A stretch of 64,000 nucleotides of DNA, from the NCBI GenBank assembly GCA_031772625.1, contig CM062811.1, forward strand, positions 651,870,871-651,934,870, given 5' to 3'. Below the pieces are notes generated by a model that saw only the letters and a list, made by a program, of their open reading frames with translations, did no database searches and had not been told where the DNA came from. This DNA is from Pinus tabuliformis. Taxonomy: Eukaryota > Streptophyta > Pinopsida > Pinales > Pinaceae. Made by a program: the position numbers and the translations under genes. Position 1 is the first letter of the stretch; every line of letters starts with the position of its first letter. Below, piece after piece: positions 32,124-42,960 of the stretch.

Positions 32124-32500
32124 ATAGGCCCAAAATAGTTTGTAATTGTTATTTAAATTTTCATAGATTATATCCATAATTTTATCCCTAGGGACCACTT
32201 CTAATGTGTTCTTCACTCTTTTAACTTTCCAACAAGCTCTTCTTTTCCCAAAATAGGAACTAGAAACTCGAGTTATGACCATCAAAAGTTCATAATTCAA
32301 CAACCATAAATCTTCTCGAAATGGGCCCAAAATAGTTTGTGAATTTATTTTAATTTACAAATCTTATATCCATAATAGTTCCCTATATACCACTCCCAAC
32401 ATGTTATTCACTCTTTAAAATTTCCAACGACCTTTCCTTTGTGCAAAATAGACATTGTAAACGTATGTTATTATCATTGGAAGTTCATAGATTAGCCCCT
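32124..32500 (+). repeat. Tandem duplication, 197-bp period
   Basis: Both units start A(T)(A/G)GGCCCAAAATAGTTTGT (32124 and 32321). They share ATATCCATAAT, TTCACTCTTT, TTTCCAAC and a closing AAGTTCATA. Divergence is high. The array is non-coding; the open frame on the other strand is a by-product. Confidence 0.7.
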
Positions 32501-32509
32501 ATAGATCCA

Positions 32510-32640
32510 TGTGGAGGTTAAGATTGTGGAGAGGTTATGGTTGTGTAGAGATAGGGTGTGTAGGTATTAGGGTTTGGTGGAGATAGGTTGTGTGGAGGTT
32601 AAGATTCCGTCGAGATAGGGTTGTGCGGAGATAATAGTGT
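32510..32640 (+). repeat. GT/GA-rich minisatellite
   Basis: Irregular repeats of GTGGAGGTTAAGATT, GTGTAGAGATAGGGT and GTGCGGAGATA. GTGGAGGTTAAGATT itself occurs twice about 80 bp apart. Strongly purine- and T-biased on the plus strand. Confidence 0.6.
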
Positions 32641-33534
32641 GCAGAGGAAATGTTATGAAATCATAATTTATAAAATGTCCGTGGGAATTAACATGTGCGG
32701 GGAAAAATAGTGATATCTTTGGCATATGACCTCTATTTTTTATTCTGTAATTTTTTTGGCAAAGCTAAGACATAAGGCTATCTAATGGGAAGATAGAATT
32801 TCACTATTTATTTCTTTCTAATGTCTCTTCTTTTCCTCTTACTTTTCAAAAGTAAAACCATCCTTGCTAAGAGATTGATTAAGTGATGGAGCTTTGTTAT
32901 AGGTGCAGAAATTTTGCCCAATGGGAGTCCTCCCTTTTGGGTCTTTCGAGGCTTTTATATTATACACATTTTGTACGAAGTCTAATGGGAATATCATGAG
33001 GAAAGATCAATAGTCCCAAGAAACTAAATGTGTTATGTTAATTGTAGTTTCCAGTTATCTCCACCTTCCTAACAACAAAGCGAGAAGGTTAAAAAGTGCC
33101 GGAAAGTATTGGGTAGTCATGTTAGTTAATGGACATGATAGACAAAACTTGTTCACATCAACCAAAGTTTCTCTAACTCCACCTCCCACTTATCGAAGTA
33201 AGGAGGGTTGCGGGTGCTGACAAGTGATGGAGTGGTTTCAACAAAACAATATTGTGAAATTATTTGACAACACAAGTATGTTTGTCGCCTTATCAACATT
33301 TGGGCTAAGTAGTGGTGTGATCACAAATATCTAAAATCTAGATGTTGAAGTCAAGGTCTTTCAGTTGGAAGAGATGGAGAAAAGTGAGACATTGAGGGTT
33401 AATAACCTTTGGAGTTATAATGTGAAAGTGTAACCATGCATGAATTATAGGCTAACATCCTTTTTAGTTAAGTCGATGTTCTACCCTTGACTATATGATT
33501 TGATATTGTGTAAAGGCTTATGAATTTGGGGATG
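32641..33534. other. Spacer, no gene seen
   Basis: No coding frame beyond about 60 codons. The one at 33035-33220 has no recognisable domain. No repeat structure stands out. Confidence 0.5.
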
Positions 33535-33900
33535 GCATGCATAATTTTGGGGAAGTACTTTAAGAACTATAGAATGAGAACCAATCCATATTCTTGACTC
33601 ACAAAGGAAATCAACTTGGGACATTGATAGTTGTGGGTGAAGTGATTGCATGTGGCATCAATGAGCAATTCAGATAACTTACTATGATTCAAGCATTCTT
33701 TTGTAAATATATATAATAGATCCTAAAAATCGTGAAAATGGTAATATTCACATAGTTTAGGTAGTTCAATATCACTAACTCGTGAATCTCTCTCTCTCTC
33801 TCTCTCTATATATGAATGACAAAACTTGTTAACCATGAATATGTGGTGATTCAGTTATTCTTTCATGAATCACAAAGAAGCAATTTGTATCATCCCCATA
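33535..33900 (+). repeat. Dispersed repeat, paralogue of 20319-20820
   Basis: Aligns with the block right of the Tat-like LTR but carries only one arm of the inverted repeat. In the place of the (TA)n core and right arm there is a (CT)n tract at 33788-33813. That tract is longer here than in copy B (about 60252-60263), a normal microsatellite difference. Confidence 0.65.
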
Positions 33901-34578
33901 TCCTAGCTAGATAATGCTACCACACACAATAGCTAAGTATTACGAAATAATCAATGAAAGCATGAAACCTAGGTACAATTTCATGAACCCTGGCCTATTT
34001 TTACAGCCCTTATGACTACACCAGCCCATGACTAGCATTCTATGTTCACATAATGTTTTGTGTTCATATTAAATAATTGTACCAGATCTATGATAGGTTA
34101 CACTTATACCTAACATTAACCTATATATTTGGGAAATGTAATTATACATGAATAAATCATGTGATACCCAATAACATTGATTAAATTTACCATTATACAT
34201 TCATTTATTCATATTAATGATGCACAATAGAATTTAAACACAAATAACTTTCACATTTCAAAAGCCAGACTAAGGGTTTAAAATTAATGGCACATAAACA
34301 TAATTCAATGTGTAGGGACACTTATCTAAATAAAATTAAAATTAGGTATGGGCCTTCCATGTTCCACCTAGCCATAAACTATGTGTTTCATAAACTCTAA
34401 ACCATGGGTCACCCTTGAGCTAGTGCCTCAACTCCATGGGAAACAATTTGTGCGTTCAGTACCAGACAACAACACTAGCAAAGATACCAACCCTAGTAGC
34501 GTCAAACTCCAACCACAAGCTCATGTTCCCTCTAGCCTGCACCCAAGTGGAGTAACCCTTCTCTACACCTAGTATTCC
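33901..34578. other. Spacer left of the chromovirus
   Basis: Non-coding, AT-rich. A 63-codon open frame at 34381-34572 has no recognisable feature. Confidence 0.5.
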
Positions 34579-34962
34579 CAGAATAAAATGAGAAAAACAA
34601 CAAGTATTTTATTATTCAGAAATATATTCAATGTTCACTTGCCTCTTCGAGGGAGCAACCTCCAGCGGAGTAGAGATCGATTACAATAAGACTCGATGAT
34701 CTTTCCTTTACTAAATAAGAATATTTATAGCTAAATGACATCCAAAACCCTAACTACTAGTGGTCCCTTGCATAACATGGGTTAACTACTTTATTTATTA
34801 ACTATGGCCTGCTTACAACTAACTGTGGTACCTTTTCTCTAATGCGGTTCAACCACTTACAATTATTAATTCGGGCTTTATTTACTCTCTAACTAACTAT
34901 GACTATGAATCGACCCATTGGGATTATTACATAAATAAAGGGGTTAGGGTTGGACCCTAATA
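34579..34962 (-). repeat. 3' LTR of the chromovirus, shortened at the outer end
   Basis: 384 bp aligning with 40474-40861. The inner edge is marked by a G-rich polypurine tract on the minus strand (GATGGGGGAGGGCA, 34976-34963). The outer about 60 bp present in the other LTR (40414-40473) has no counterpart. Similarity stops about 30 bp past the AATAAA word. Confidence 0.8.
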
Positions 34963-34976
34963 TGCCCTCCCCCATC
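34963..34976 (-). promoter_or_regulatory. Polypurine tract of the chromovirus
   Basis: GATGGGGGAGGGCA on the minus strand directly precedes the 3' LTR. It is the expected primer for plus-strand DNA synthesis. Confidence 0.8.
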
Positions 34977-35037
34977 AAAAACAACCTTGTTCTCAAGGCT
35001 GAAGTTGCGGAAACTACTAAAGAATAGTGGTTGGTTC

Positions 35038-35620
35038 CTAGGTCGTATCTTCTAGAGAGGTGTCTTTCCACTTGACAAGGACTTCCATGATCGTGCAACC
35101 ACAAAGATGACTTTCATAGGTATCGAGGGCCTGCTCTGGTTGGATACAAAGTAAGCCTTCCTCATCCAATTCGGGTAGACTTCTTTGAATTCTGCAATTG
35201 TTCCCCACCACTTTATTGAGGCATGATACATGGAAGACCATATGGATTTTTAAATTTGGTGGCCAGGCCAGTTTGTATACGACTGCTCCAATGAGTTGAA
35301 GTAGCTGATAAGGTCCATATAATTTTGGTGCTAGTTTCTGGCAACCCTTTTCTTTGAGAGATGTTTGCTTATATGGCTGCAGTTGCAGGAATACTTGATC
35401 ACCTTCTTGAAATGTGTGCTCAGAACAATGTTCTTCTGCCTATTGGTTCATTCGATTTGAGCTTGATGTAGATTATCTTTGAGATGAGCTATCATAGCGA
35501 CACGGTTCTGTAGGAGTTGATCAACTTCTCGCACCTTAGAACATCCAGGGATATAAGAAATAGGTGAACGTGGTAGTTGGCCATACACTGCCTCGTATGG
35601 ATTCATCTTGGTGGCTTCAT
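35038..35620 (-). pseudogene. Integrase C-terminus and chromodomain (chromovirus)
   Basis: The stretch 35241-35038 reads VFHVSCLNKVVG (the usual 'HPVFHVS.LK' end of the integrase C-terminal module), then IMEVLVKWKDTSLEDTT. The latter is a typical chromodomain strand ('VLVKWKGLP..E.TWE'). Chromodomains steer integration to certain chromatin. The segment 35242-35620 holds the GPY/F-like part without a long frame. The region is broken. Confidence 0.75.
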
Positions 35621-35621
35621 G

Positions 35622-36536
35622 CTATTTAGTATTATACCACCATTTAGCTAAAGGTAGCCACTGTACGCATTGATGTTGCTTTTCTGAAGTGAAGAACCTT
35701 AGATATGTCTCCAAATATTTTTTGACTGCTTCTATTTGACCATCGATTTGGGGATGATAGGTAGTACTTAGTTGGAGTTGTGTACCTTGTAGCTTGAAAA
35801 GTTCTTGCCAAAATTTGCTGGTGAAAGTGGGGTCGCGATTAGACATAATGGAAGTCGACATGCCATGCAGTTTGAAGATCTTGTCCATGAAATCTTGAGC
35901 CACCAAAGTGGTGGAAAATGGGTGGGGTAGAGCACAAAAATGAGCATATTTAGAAAGTTTGTTCATAACCACCGTAATGACGGAATTGTTTCCTGACTTT
36001 GGGAGACCAGTGATGAAATCCATAGAAACATCTGTCTAGACAGAGGCAGGGAGTGGCAATGGTTGTAAGGTTCTCGGTAACTTGACTATTTCTCCTTTGT
36101 TGCATTGACACACATCACATTGAGCTACAAAAGTAAGAATTCCATTTTTCATGCCAGTCCAAAAGAAAGAATGACGAACACACGCATAAGTCTTCTGAAA
36201 GCTTGAATTCCCTTCAGGTTGAGATGAGAGAAACTCTTCCAAAATGTGGGTTTTGAGGGTGGATGCAGGTGATATAACTACTTGATCCTTGTAGCGAAGA
36301 ATATCATCCTTCCAAGAGTGGTCGACTGAGGAATTAGGATGTTCTCTCAAATTATTAATAAGTTGGGAGAGAGAGGGGTGTGAGAACCATTCCTTGCGGG
36401 CCTCCTCAATCCAATCTAGTATGGGAAGAGAGATTGATAGAAGGGTGCTTTCATCCTCCAATTGGAGCAATAACGCATCAACTACTACATTGTCACGCCC
36501 TTTCTTGTAAATTATCTCATAATCATTTCCCAGCAT
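35622..36536 (-). pseudogene. Integrase zinc-binding and catalytic region (chromovirus)
   Basis: The N-terminal region (36536-36036) contains FLSSQPEGNSSFQKTY and CDVCQCNKGE. The core (36023-35622) reads MDFITGLPKSGNNSVITVV, LHGMSTSIMSNRDPTF and TTYHPQIDGQIEAVKKYLETYLR. These are the standard catalytic-core motifs of plant chromovirus integrases. The coding region is broken. Confidence 0.88.
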
Positions 36537-36539
36537 TTT

Positions 36540-37150
36540 GGACAGCCATTTATTTTTCTATGGCGATGATAGACGTTGCTCAAAAAAATATTTTAGGCTT
36601 TGATGATCCGTGCAGATTTGAAAACGTCATCCCAATAAGTATGGTTGTCAGGTGTCTATTGCATGTAAGATGGCCATCATTTATTTCTCATAGGTAGATT
36701 GACCTAGATGTTTTCCACTCAGTTGTTGGCTGGTGAAGGCCAATGGTCAACCTTCTTGCATTAATACAACACCAATACCAATACTGAAAGCATCAAATTC
36801 AATCACAAAATATTTGGTGAAGTCTAGTACGTCCAATATAGGAGTGGAGCACATGGCCTGTTTGAGAGCCACGAATGCCTGTTGAGCTACATCAATCCAG
36901 AGAAATGAATTTTTCTTGAGAAGATTACTGAGGGGTATAGAAATGAGACCATAATTGTGGACAAATTTTCAATAGTAGCGAGTGAGACCCAAGAATCCCC
37001 CCAAACTCTTCAAGGTTTTTGGTTGGGGCCAATCTTACATTGCCTATATAATTTTTGGATCAACCCTCACTCCTTCACGACCCATATGTATCCCAAATAC
37101 TCGACTTCTTCCACGCAAAAAGAGCACTTGGACAATTTAAAAAATAATTT
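36540..37150 (-). pseudogene. RNase H region (chromovirus)
   Basis: No long frame survives, but the minus strand reads like a Ty3 RNase H: an ALKQAMCSTPILDV segment near 36860 and a FDAFSIGIGVVLMQEG segment near 36790 that matches the 'DAS..GIGAVL.Q.G' motif. It lies between RT and integrase as expected. Confidence 0.65.
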
Positions 37151-37201
37151 GTGATTGCAGAGAAGTTGCAAGATCAGGTCTACATGCTGAAGATGATTGT
37201 C

Positions 37202-37712
37202 CTAGGTTAGGTTGTAGATGATAATGTCATCAAAGAAGACGAGGACAAATTTTTGGAGATATGGTTTCAGCAGGTGGTTCATGAGGCTTTGAAAATTAGA
37301 TGGAGCATTACAGAGACCAAATGGCATGATCAAGAATTCATAATGGTCTTCATGAGTTCGAAAGGCAGACTTGGGAATGTTTACTTCCTTCAAGTGTATT
37401 TGGTGATAGCCAGAGCGAAGATATAGCTTGGTAAAGAGTTGAGCACCGTGTAGTTCATCAAGAAGATCATCAACAACTGGAATAGGAAATTTGTCTTTGA
37501 CAAGTGAGCTTATTAAGGGCCCGAATGTCCGGACACATGTGCCATTCTCCATATTTCTTTAGCACCATGACCACTGGTGATGAATAAGGATTGATGCTAG
37601 GAAAAATAACACTGGCTTCGATAAGTTCCTTGATGATTTTTTCAATTTCAATATTTTGGACGAAAGGATATCGGTATGGGTGCACATTAGGCGGTTGGGC
37701 CCCCGGGACCAA
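37202..37712 (-). pseudogene. Reverse transcriptase (chromovirus)
   Basis: Motifs in order: [79 protein letters not shown] and the catalytic [10 protein letters not shown]. Clear Ty3/gypsy chromovirus RT. It is broken between the first and second halves. Confidence 0.88.
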
Positions 37713-37835
37713 ATGGATGCTATGATCATGTTCATTCCTAGAGGATGGAAGCTCTTTAGGTTTGTCAAATACCTGTTGGTGGTAGTCTAAGATTTATTGC
37801 ATCTCAAGATGAATATGAGGAGTAGATGCAATGGC

Positions 37836-38138
37836 CTAGATGGCATTAAATTTGGCGATGACTCCGTGATGGACCTTTTTCAAAAGATTAATCATTTGAT
37901 GCGAGCAGATGATAGTAGGATCACATGCTTGGAGTCCACGTAATGTATGAATATGGTCATTCTGCTTAAAGCTCATGTATAACTCTTGGAAATCCATTGT
38001 GATCGGGCCTAGTGTGTGAAGCCATTCAACACCCAAGACAATGTCACAACCATCCATTTCAATAGCAAACATGTAGGTATTTAGCTGGTAGTCTCCCATC
38101 TGAAGTTTAATATTTTCACAATGGCCTTCACATTTCAT
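37836..38138 (-). pseudogene. Protease C-terminal region (chromovirus)
   Basis: Reads DGCDIVLGVEWLHTLGPITMDF, the usual strand pair after the retropepsin flap in plant chromoviruses, preceded by LQMGDYQLNTYMFAIEM. The active-site loop would lie just upstream and is not in this open stretch. Confidence 0.75.
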
Positions 38139-38259
38139 GGCCCCCCCATTAGTGATAAGGACTTCGAAATTAGAGAATAATCACACAAAATAATGAACAA
38201 CTTCGACGACTCGCTTATGGATAAAGTTATGAGTACTGTCGTATCAATCAATACCAATA

Positions 38260-38900
38260 CTGGTCAATTTTTAAGAAAACCTTGAATTTTGAGAGTTTGA
38301 GGTGAAGAAATGCCCGCCAAATCATGTAGTGACATAATTGGTTCATCTGGCATAGCTATGAGATCATTGTCAAGCTGGGTTTCCTCAACTTCATCCTCGG
38401 GCCCCCCAAGGGATGGGGCTTCCTCAGATGAGCTATTATCAGTAGAATCAATTTGAAATAATTTTGGTTCCTTGAATTTATGCCCCAGGGAGTATTTGTC
38501 ATCAATAGTAACACAATCCTTGTTTTCTTCTTTCAACCATTTATGTTGGAGACACCTTTTGAACCTTAAGTGTTTGGGTAGGGCCTTGAGCCTAGGTGGG
38601 ACACCCCTTCGCTATGAAATTTGGACGAGTGGAATGGAAACCTAAGGAGAGTTCCACCTTGCTACCTTTTTGCAGGAGTCCATCCACGTAGCTAGGTGGT
38701 GCATCCACACATGGGCTTGGATGGGTTCTTTGAGACCATTGATAAAACACTCCAAGTAGAAGTCATCTCCCAGACCGTCAATTCTGATGGCCAATGTATC
38801 AAAGGCTGCAATGTAGTCTTTTACTGTGCCTATCTCTCGAAGCTTAGTGAGAGGACCCAAAAAATTATATTCCCTATCAAAGCGGTCACATAGGGCTTTT
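38260..38900 (-). pseudogene. Gag and gag-protease linker (chromovirus)
   Basis: The stretch at 38860-38642 (LTKLREIGTVKDYIAAFDTL, DDFYLECFINGLKEPIQAHV) is the core of Retrotrans_gag in plant chromoviruses. A zinc-knuckle-like remnant (LGHKFKEPKLFQID) and an acidic linker follow at 38536-38264. The leader and gag N-terminus upstream (38900-39300) show no long frame. Confidence 0.75.
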
Positions 38901-39711
38901 GAGAAAATGTGCCAAGTTATGTTCCCGGGTTAAAATTTCTGATGCCACTGCCACCATTTCCATATCTCTTGATCCAAGTAAAGGGCTCCCACACTTAGTT
39001 TTGTTTGATCTTCGCAAATAACATTAAGGGAGAAATATTGTTCCATTTGTGCTACCGATACTGCAGGATTAAAGCCATCAAATTTGTACATGTCCATCTT
39101 AGGTGGTCGAGGGTGGGAATTTTGGTGATTTCCATGGAAGTGAATGTGATGGCTAGATTCTCCTTCAAGGTGTTCATCAACACTATGCTCCTCCCAATGA
39201 GGCCTCTACATCATATTGGTGAGCTGTGAAAGTTGTGAGGTAATTTGCTCCATATTTCCTTGGAACTCATCCAACCTTTTTCAAGGCTCTTGACCTTCTC
39301 ATAGGCCATGATTTGAGATCTGGTACCTACCATACACAAACCGTGGTCAATTATTTAAGAGTAGTTTTCTTGAAAAGAGGGCGAGCTTAGGAATCTATTG
39401 GCGGGGGTCACTTGAAGTCACTTCGGAAAAATTTGGGACCACCAGAAATTTGAGGCTGACAAGTGAATGGTACCACTGCGATCAGCTCGTCATCCTGAAG
39501 CTTATGGGCTAAGTCTATTGCAAGCGTCCTCGGAATGTATCATACTTTTTTCTTTCTTTTTTTTACTTTGAAATGAGTTTTACTCCCCACTGATCAATAC
39601 TGCGATGGCCTAATTCCAGAAAACTTGATCCTGCCCAATGTCATGTGAAAATAGGGCCCGAACTATAGTAGAAACAAGCTTCACTTCACAAAGAGTCTGA
39701 TTAGCACTGTG

Positions 39712-39862
39712 AAACCCCAACTGATGAATGTGAGTTGCATGGCGGTGGCAGAACCCCAATTGTTGGATCTGATTTGTTTGGCGGCGACATAACCCCAACT
39801 ACTAGATCTTATTTGCGCTGCAGCAGCATAACCCCAACTGCTGGATTTGATCTGGAAGATAA
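39712..39862 (-). repeat. 39-40-bp tandem repeat in the chromovirus 5' leader
   Basis: Four units start near 39712, 39752, 39791 and 39830 on the plus strand, each with AACCCCAA(C/T)T followed by a GATCTGATTTG-like word and a GCGGC(G/A)(G/A)CA-like end. They lie between the primer-binding site and gag on the minus strand. A further related word (AACCCCAATT type) is not seen outside the array. Confidence 0.75.
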
Positions 39863-40387
39863 GGTAGTGGGCGATCTTTAGATAGCAGAGGGAACTATGG
39901 TCACAAAGGAGTGTCAGGTGCTAAAAATCACAATATACACAGGGGTCCAACAATAGTACTCAGCCCAATCTTTCAAGGGCACTAATTAAGGAGGATCGAC
40001 CATACCCTTAGCCGTACTACCTGACTACCCTATCGTACGTGCGAGTAATCTCCCCGAGTGTTGTTCTTAGTGTACTGTAGCAGTAAGATGGCTTACAACT
40101 TATCTAAGGCTAGGTTTTAAGTGAGCTTAGGGGGCTTTTGATATACCCAAGGGTATGTGGAAGTGAAGTCCGTGCGTGGTTCTGTCTAATGCGCTACTAC
40201 TCGAAGGGGTACCAACAGGGGTTACAAGGGATTCCAACAAGCGTGACCACCTCTTGTAGTTCCTGTATGCAAGCCTCCCCAAATCCACAGGTTTATGCAC
40301 TCAACGAAAGATCCCATGGTTTAAAGACACCATAACACATCTCTAGCCTAAAACAATTCTGCGAAAATTGGAGGTACAACCGACCCT

Positions 40388-40406
40388 GGAAAGTGCTTTG
40401 ATACCA
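40388..40406 (-). promoter_or_regulatory. Primer-binding site, initiator-Met tRNA type
   Basis: TGGTATCAAAGCACTTTCC on the minus strand, seven bases from the LTR edge. Its first bases match the common plant initiator-Met site TGGTATCAGAGC with one difference. It fixes the strand and the inner LTR boundary. Confidence 0.75.
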
Positions 40407-40413
40407 CTAGTTA

Positions 40414-40861
40414 TGGTCTTGAACTGCGAGAAATTCCAAAATACCAAAATGTGAAGAAATATAGCCTAGAACACAGAATAAAATGAGAAAAGTAGCAAGT
40501 ATTTTATTATTCAGAAATAGATTCAATGTTCACTTGCCTCTTCGGGGGGAGGGGTGCAACTGAGCAGAGCAGAGCTCGATTAAAATAGGACTCGATGATC
40601 TTTCCTTTACTAACTAAGACTATTTATAGCTAAATGACATCCAACACCCTAACTACTAGTGGTCCATTGCATAACACATGTTAACCACTTTATTTATTAA
40701 CTATGGCTTGTTTACATCTAACTGTGGTCCATTTTCTCTAATGTGGGTCAACCACTTACAATTATTAATACAGGATTTATTTACTCTCTAACTAACTATG
40801 ACTATGACTCTGCCCATTGGGCTTCTTACATAAATAAAGTGGTTAGGGTTGGACTCTAACA
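40414..40861 (-). repeat. 5' LTR of the chromovirus
   Basis: 448 bp; on the minus strand it begins TGTTAGAGTCC at 40861 and ends CA at 40414. It matches the left LTR over 40474-40861. It contains an AATAAA word (minus strand, near 40500). TTGAT lies outside, but no matching duplication is seen at the left end because that end is lost. Confidence 0.8.
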
Positions 40862-41644
40862 TTGATGGTCTGCATCTTCCAAGATGCCTTACAACTAGCT
40901 AGGGATGGTCTCAACCTTGCCATTTCCAAGAGATTCTACTACTCTTTGGGACTTCTAGGTACCCTTCTAGAAAAACTGAAATAGATCCTAGTTAGTTACA
41001 GAGCCCAAACATAGGAAATCCCTGACTGATCACCAAATCTAATTTCACTAGAACTCTACTCAATTACATAGTGCAAGCCTAGGACTCACTAACTAAGAAA
41101 ATTAAATAATTTTCCATACTTAAACACCTGCATGGATTAAATTCATGAATCCATCCATAAATCCTCACTCAAAACTCCTTTGAATGCAAATAATCCACCA
41201 TCTAAGTGGATTTATTCATAGGAACAAGCATTAAATTTATATATGCATAACTTTATCTTTCCATGTGGCACGCTCTAAAGCCACTTTGTCTTTGGTCCCT
41301 ATTTCTCCAAAAACAACACACAAGAACTATTGCCACATCTTCCCTACAGGTGAGTGCTCCCCATACTCTTTTATGTGGAAGTTTTGTACAACCAACCATT
41401 TATTTTACTAATATGTACAATATTTACATCATGGTTACCATTCCAGGCTCTCCGACCTCACAGACTCTAAAGGCATATATACTCAAGCATGCTAGCCGAA
41501 AAAATATTAAATTATATACATGGGCATGCATGCCCTTAAAATAACTTTGTCTCATTATCCTATTAATTTCAGGTATAAGGCTCACTTGCCTTAATATCGT
41601 TTGTATATATATTTACATTAATATGGTTAAGAAGGGGTATTACA
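40862..41644 (-). mobile_element. Candidate 3' LTR of an older Ty3 fossil
   Basis: On the minus strand a purine run (AAGGAGGGGAGTGA, 41658-41645) is followed by TGTAATACCCC at 41644, a typical junction with a 3' LTR. The remaining sequence to 40862 is non-coding. The chromovirus lies directly left, so it may have inserted into this LTR. The left limit is unproven. Confidence 0.4.
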
Positions 41645-42960
41645 TCACTCCCCTCCTTATTTATGCATTATCCTTAATGCATCATATTTACATATATATA
41701 CTATATTTTCAACCAAAAAGATGAGGGTATTCCTCCTTGTCCTCCTTCTCTCATGTAGCATCCTCAGGACTAAGTACGGTCCAAAATTTGCACTAGCTGG
41801 ACCTAGACGTATCTCTTAGGTTCCACCTGAATCATATCCCAATCAATTAGATTATTGGTACTGGGAACACACTTTTTAATAGAGGAAACATGAAATACAT
41901 TATGAACATGGATAAATGCAGTAAATCCAAGCCTATATTGAACATGATCAGTCCTCTCTAGTATCTTGAATTGGTGAAAATATCTCACTACCAACTTGGC
42001 ACAACTGTCGATTCTCACTTTGCTCTTCTTTGCTTTTACTTTCAAGAATACATGCTCTCCAATTCTGAATTCACTTTTAATTATGTTTTTGTCTGCATTA
42101 CATTTTTTCCTATCCTAAGAAGCTTTCAAAATTTGTTTATTCTTCACAATTTTCTCTTCCATATCACTAAGTCAGGACCAACCATAATCTTGTATACTAG
42201 ATTACTCCAACTCATAGGAGTATTACACCTTCTGCCATACATGGTTTCAAACAAGCTCATCTTCAATGATGCTCAATACATATTGCTATATGAAAATTCT
42301 ACCAAATGTAAGTTGTCCTCCCATCTTAATGGCTTTTCCATCACGTACATTTGCGTCATATCCTCCATTAACTGATTGAATCTTTGTGTCTTCCCATCAT
42401 ACTATGTATGCTATTGTACACTAAAATTCAAATTAGTACCCATTCCTTAAATAAACCCATCCAAAAATTAGATGTAAACTTTCGATCTGTGTCTAAAAAT
42501 AATTGCCTTAGGCACACCATGCAACCTGACGATTTCCCACATATAAATTTTAGCTATGTTAGCTACCTTATGTATTGACTTTACCAGAATAAAATGGGAA
42601 ACTTTGGTGAGTTTATCCACCACCACCATTATTTGTATAATCACGCCCTTTTGTTGTTCGGGAAAAATGATAGTGAAATCAATTAATAACACATCATGTT
42701 TCCACTCATTGTAGCAAGCTAGTTGGGTGCTTATGCTCAGCCTTAACCCTCTGACATTCTAGGCATCTAGCTATATAATTAGCCACTTCCTTCTTTAAAC
42801 TTGGCCAAAAATATTTCTTTTTAATTGTTGTAATAGTTTGGGTGTCCAACATAAAATCACTCTATGCATTTCATTTAAAATTAATTCTTTTAATTCTTGT
42901 ACATTTGGCACATAAACTTAGCCTTTATAGAAATATTTCATATTCTTTGTATTTTGGCTG
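41645..42960 (-). mobile_element. Decayed Ty3/gypsy integrase remnant
   Basis: The stretch at 42045-41803 reads LVVRYFHQFKILERTDHVQYRLG and HNVFHVSSIKK, the C-terminal module of a Del/Tekay-like integrase. That at 42692-42468 reads DKLTKVSHFILVKS and EIVRLHGVPKAI, the catalytic core. A zinc-binding remnant (C..C region) lies near 42770. Many breaks make it older-looking than the other elements. No RT or gag was recognised further right. Confidence 0.75.

Larger units (their letters stand above)
18949..37543 (+). repeat. Large direct duplication, copy A
   Basis: This interval reappears at 45423-64000 in the same orientation. The coordinate offset starts at 26474 and falls stepwise to 26457 through small indels. 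Identity is about 98-99% by eye, covering genes, LTRs, spacers and microsatellites alike. The right limit given here is only where copy B leaves the window; similarity may continue. The left limit is where copy B meets a run of 100 N. Confidence 0.95.
34579..40861 (-). mobile_element. Chromovirus (Ty3/gypsy), broken
   Basis: Minus-strand order: 5' LTR (40861-40414), primer-binding site (40406-40388), leader with tandem repeats, gag (about 38900-38260), protease (38138-37836), RT (37712-37202), RNase H (about 37150-36540), integrase (36536-35622), integrase C-terminus and chromodomain (about 35620-35038), polypurine tract, and a shortened 3' LTR (34962-34579). The chromodomain and the initiator-Met-type primer site place it among plant chromoviruses. 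The short LTRs suggest a Reina-like lineage, but that needs a tree. It is broken in several places. Its left half recurs in copy B. Confidence 0.88.

Noticed and set aside
32094-32330. 78-aa minus-strand ORF over the 197-bp tandem duplication
   Set aside because: No domain, and it covers a non-coding tandem array that is not frame-consistent between units.
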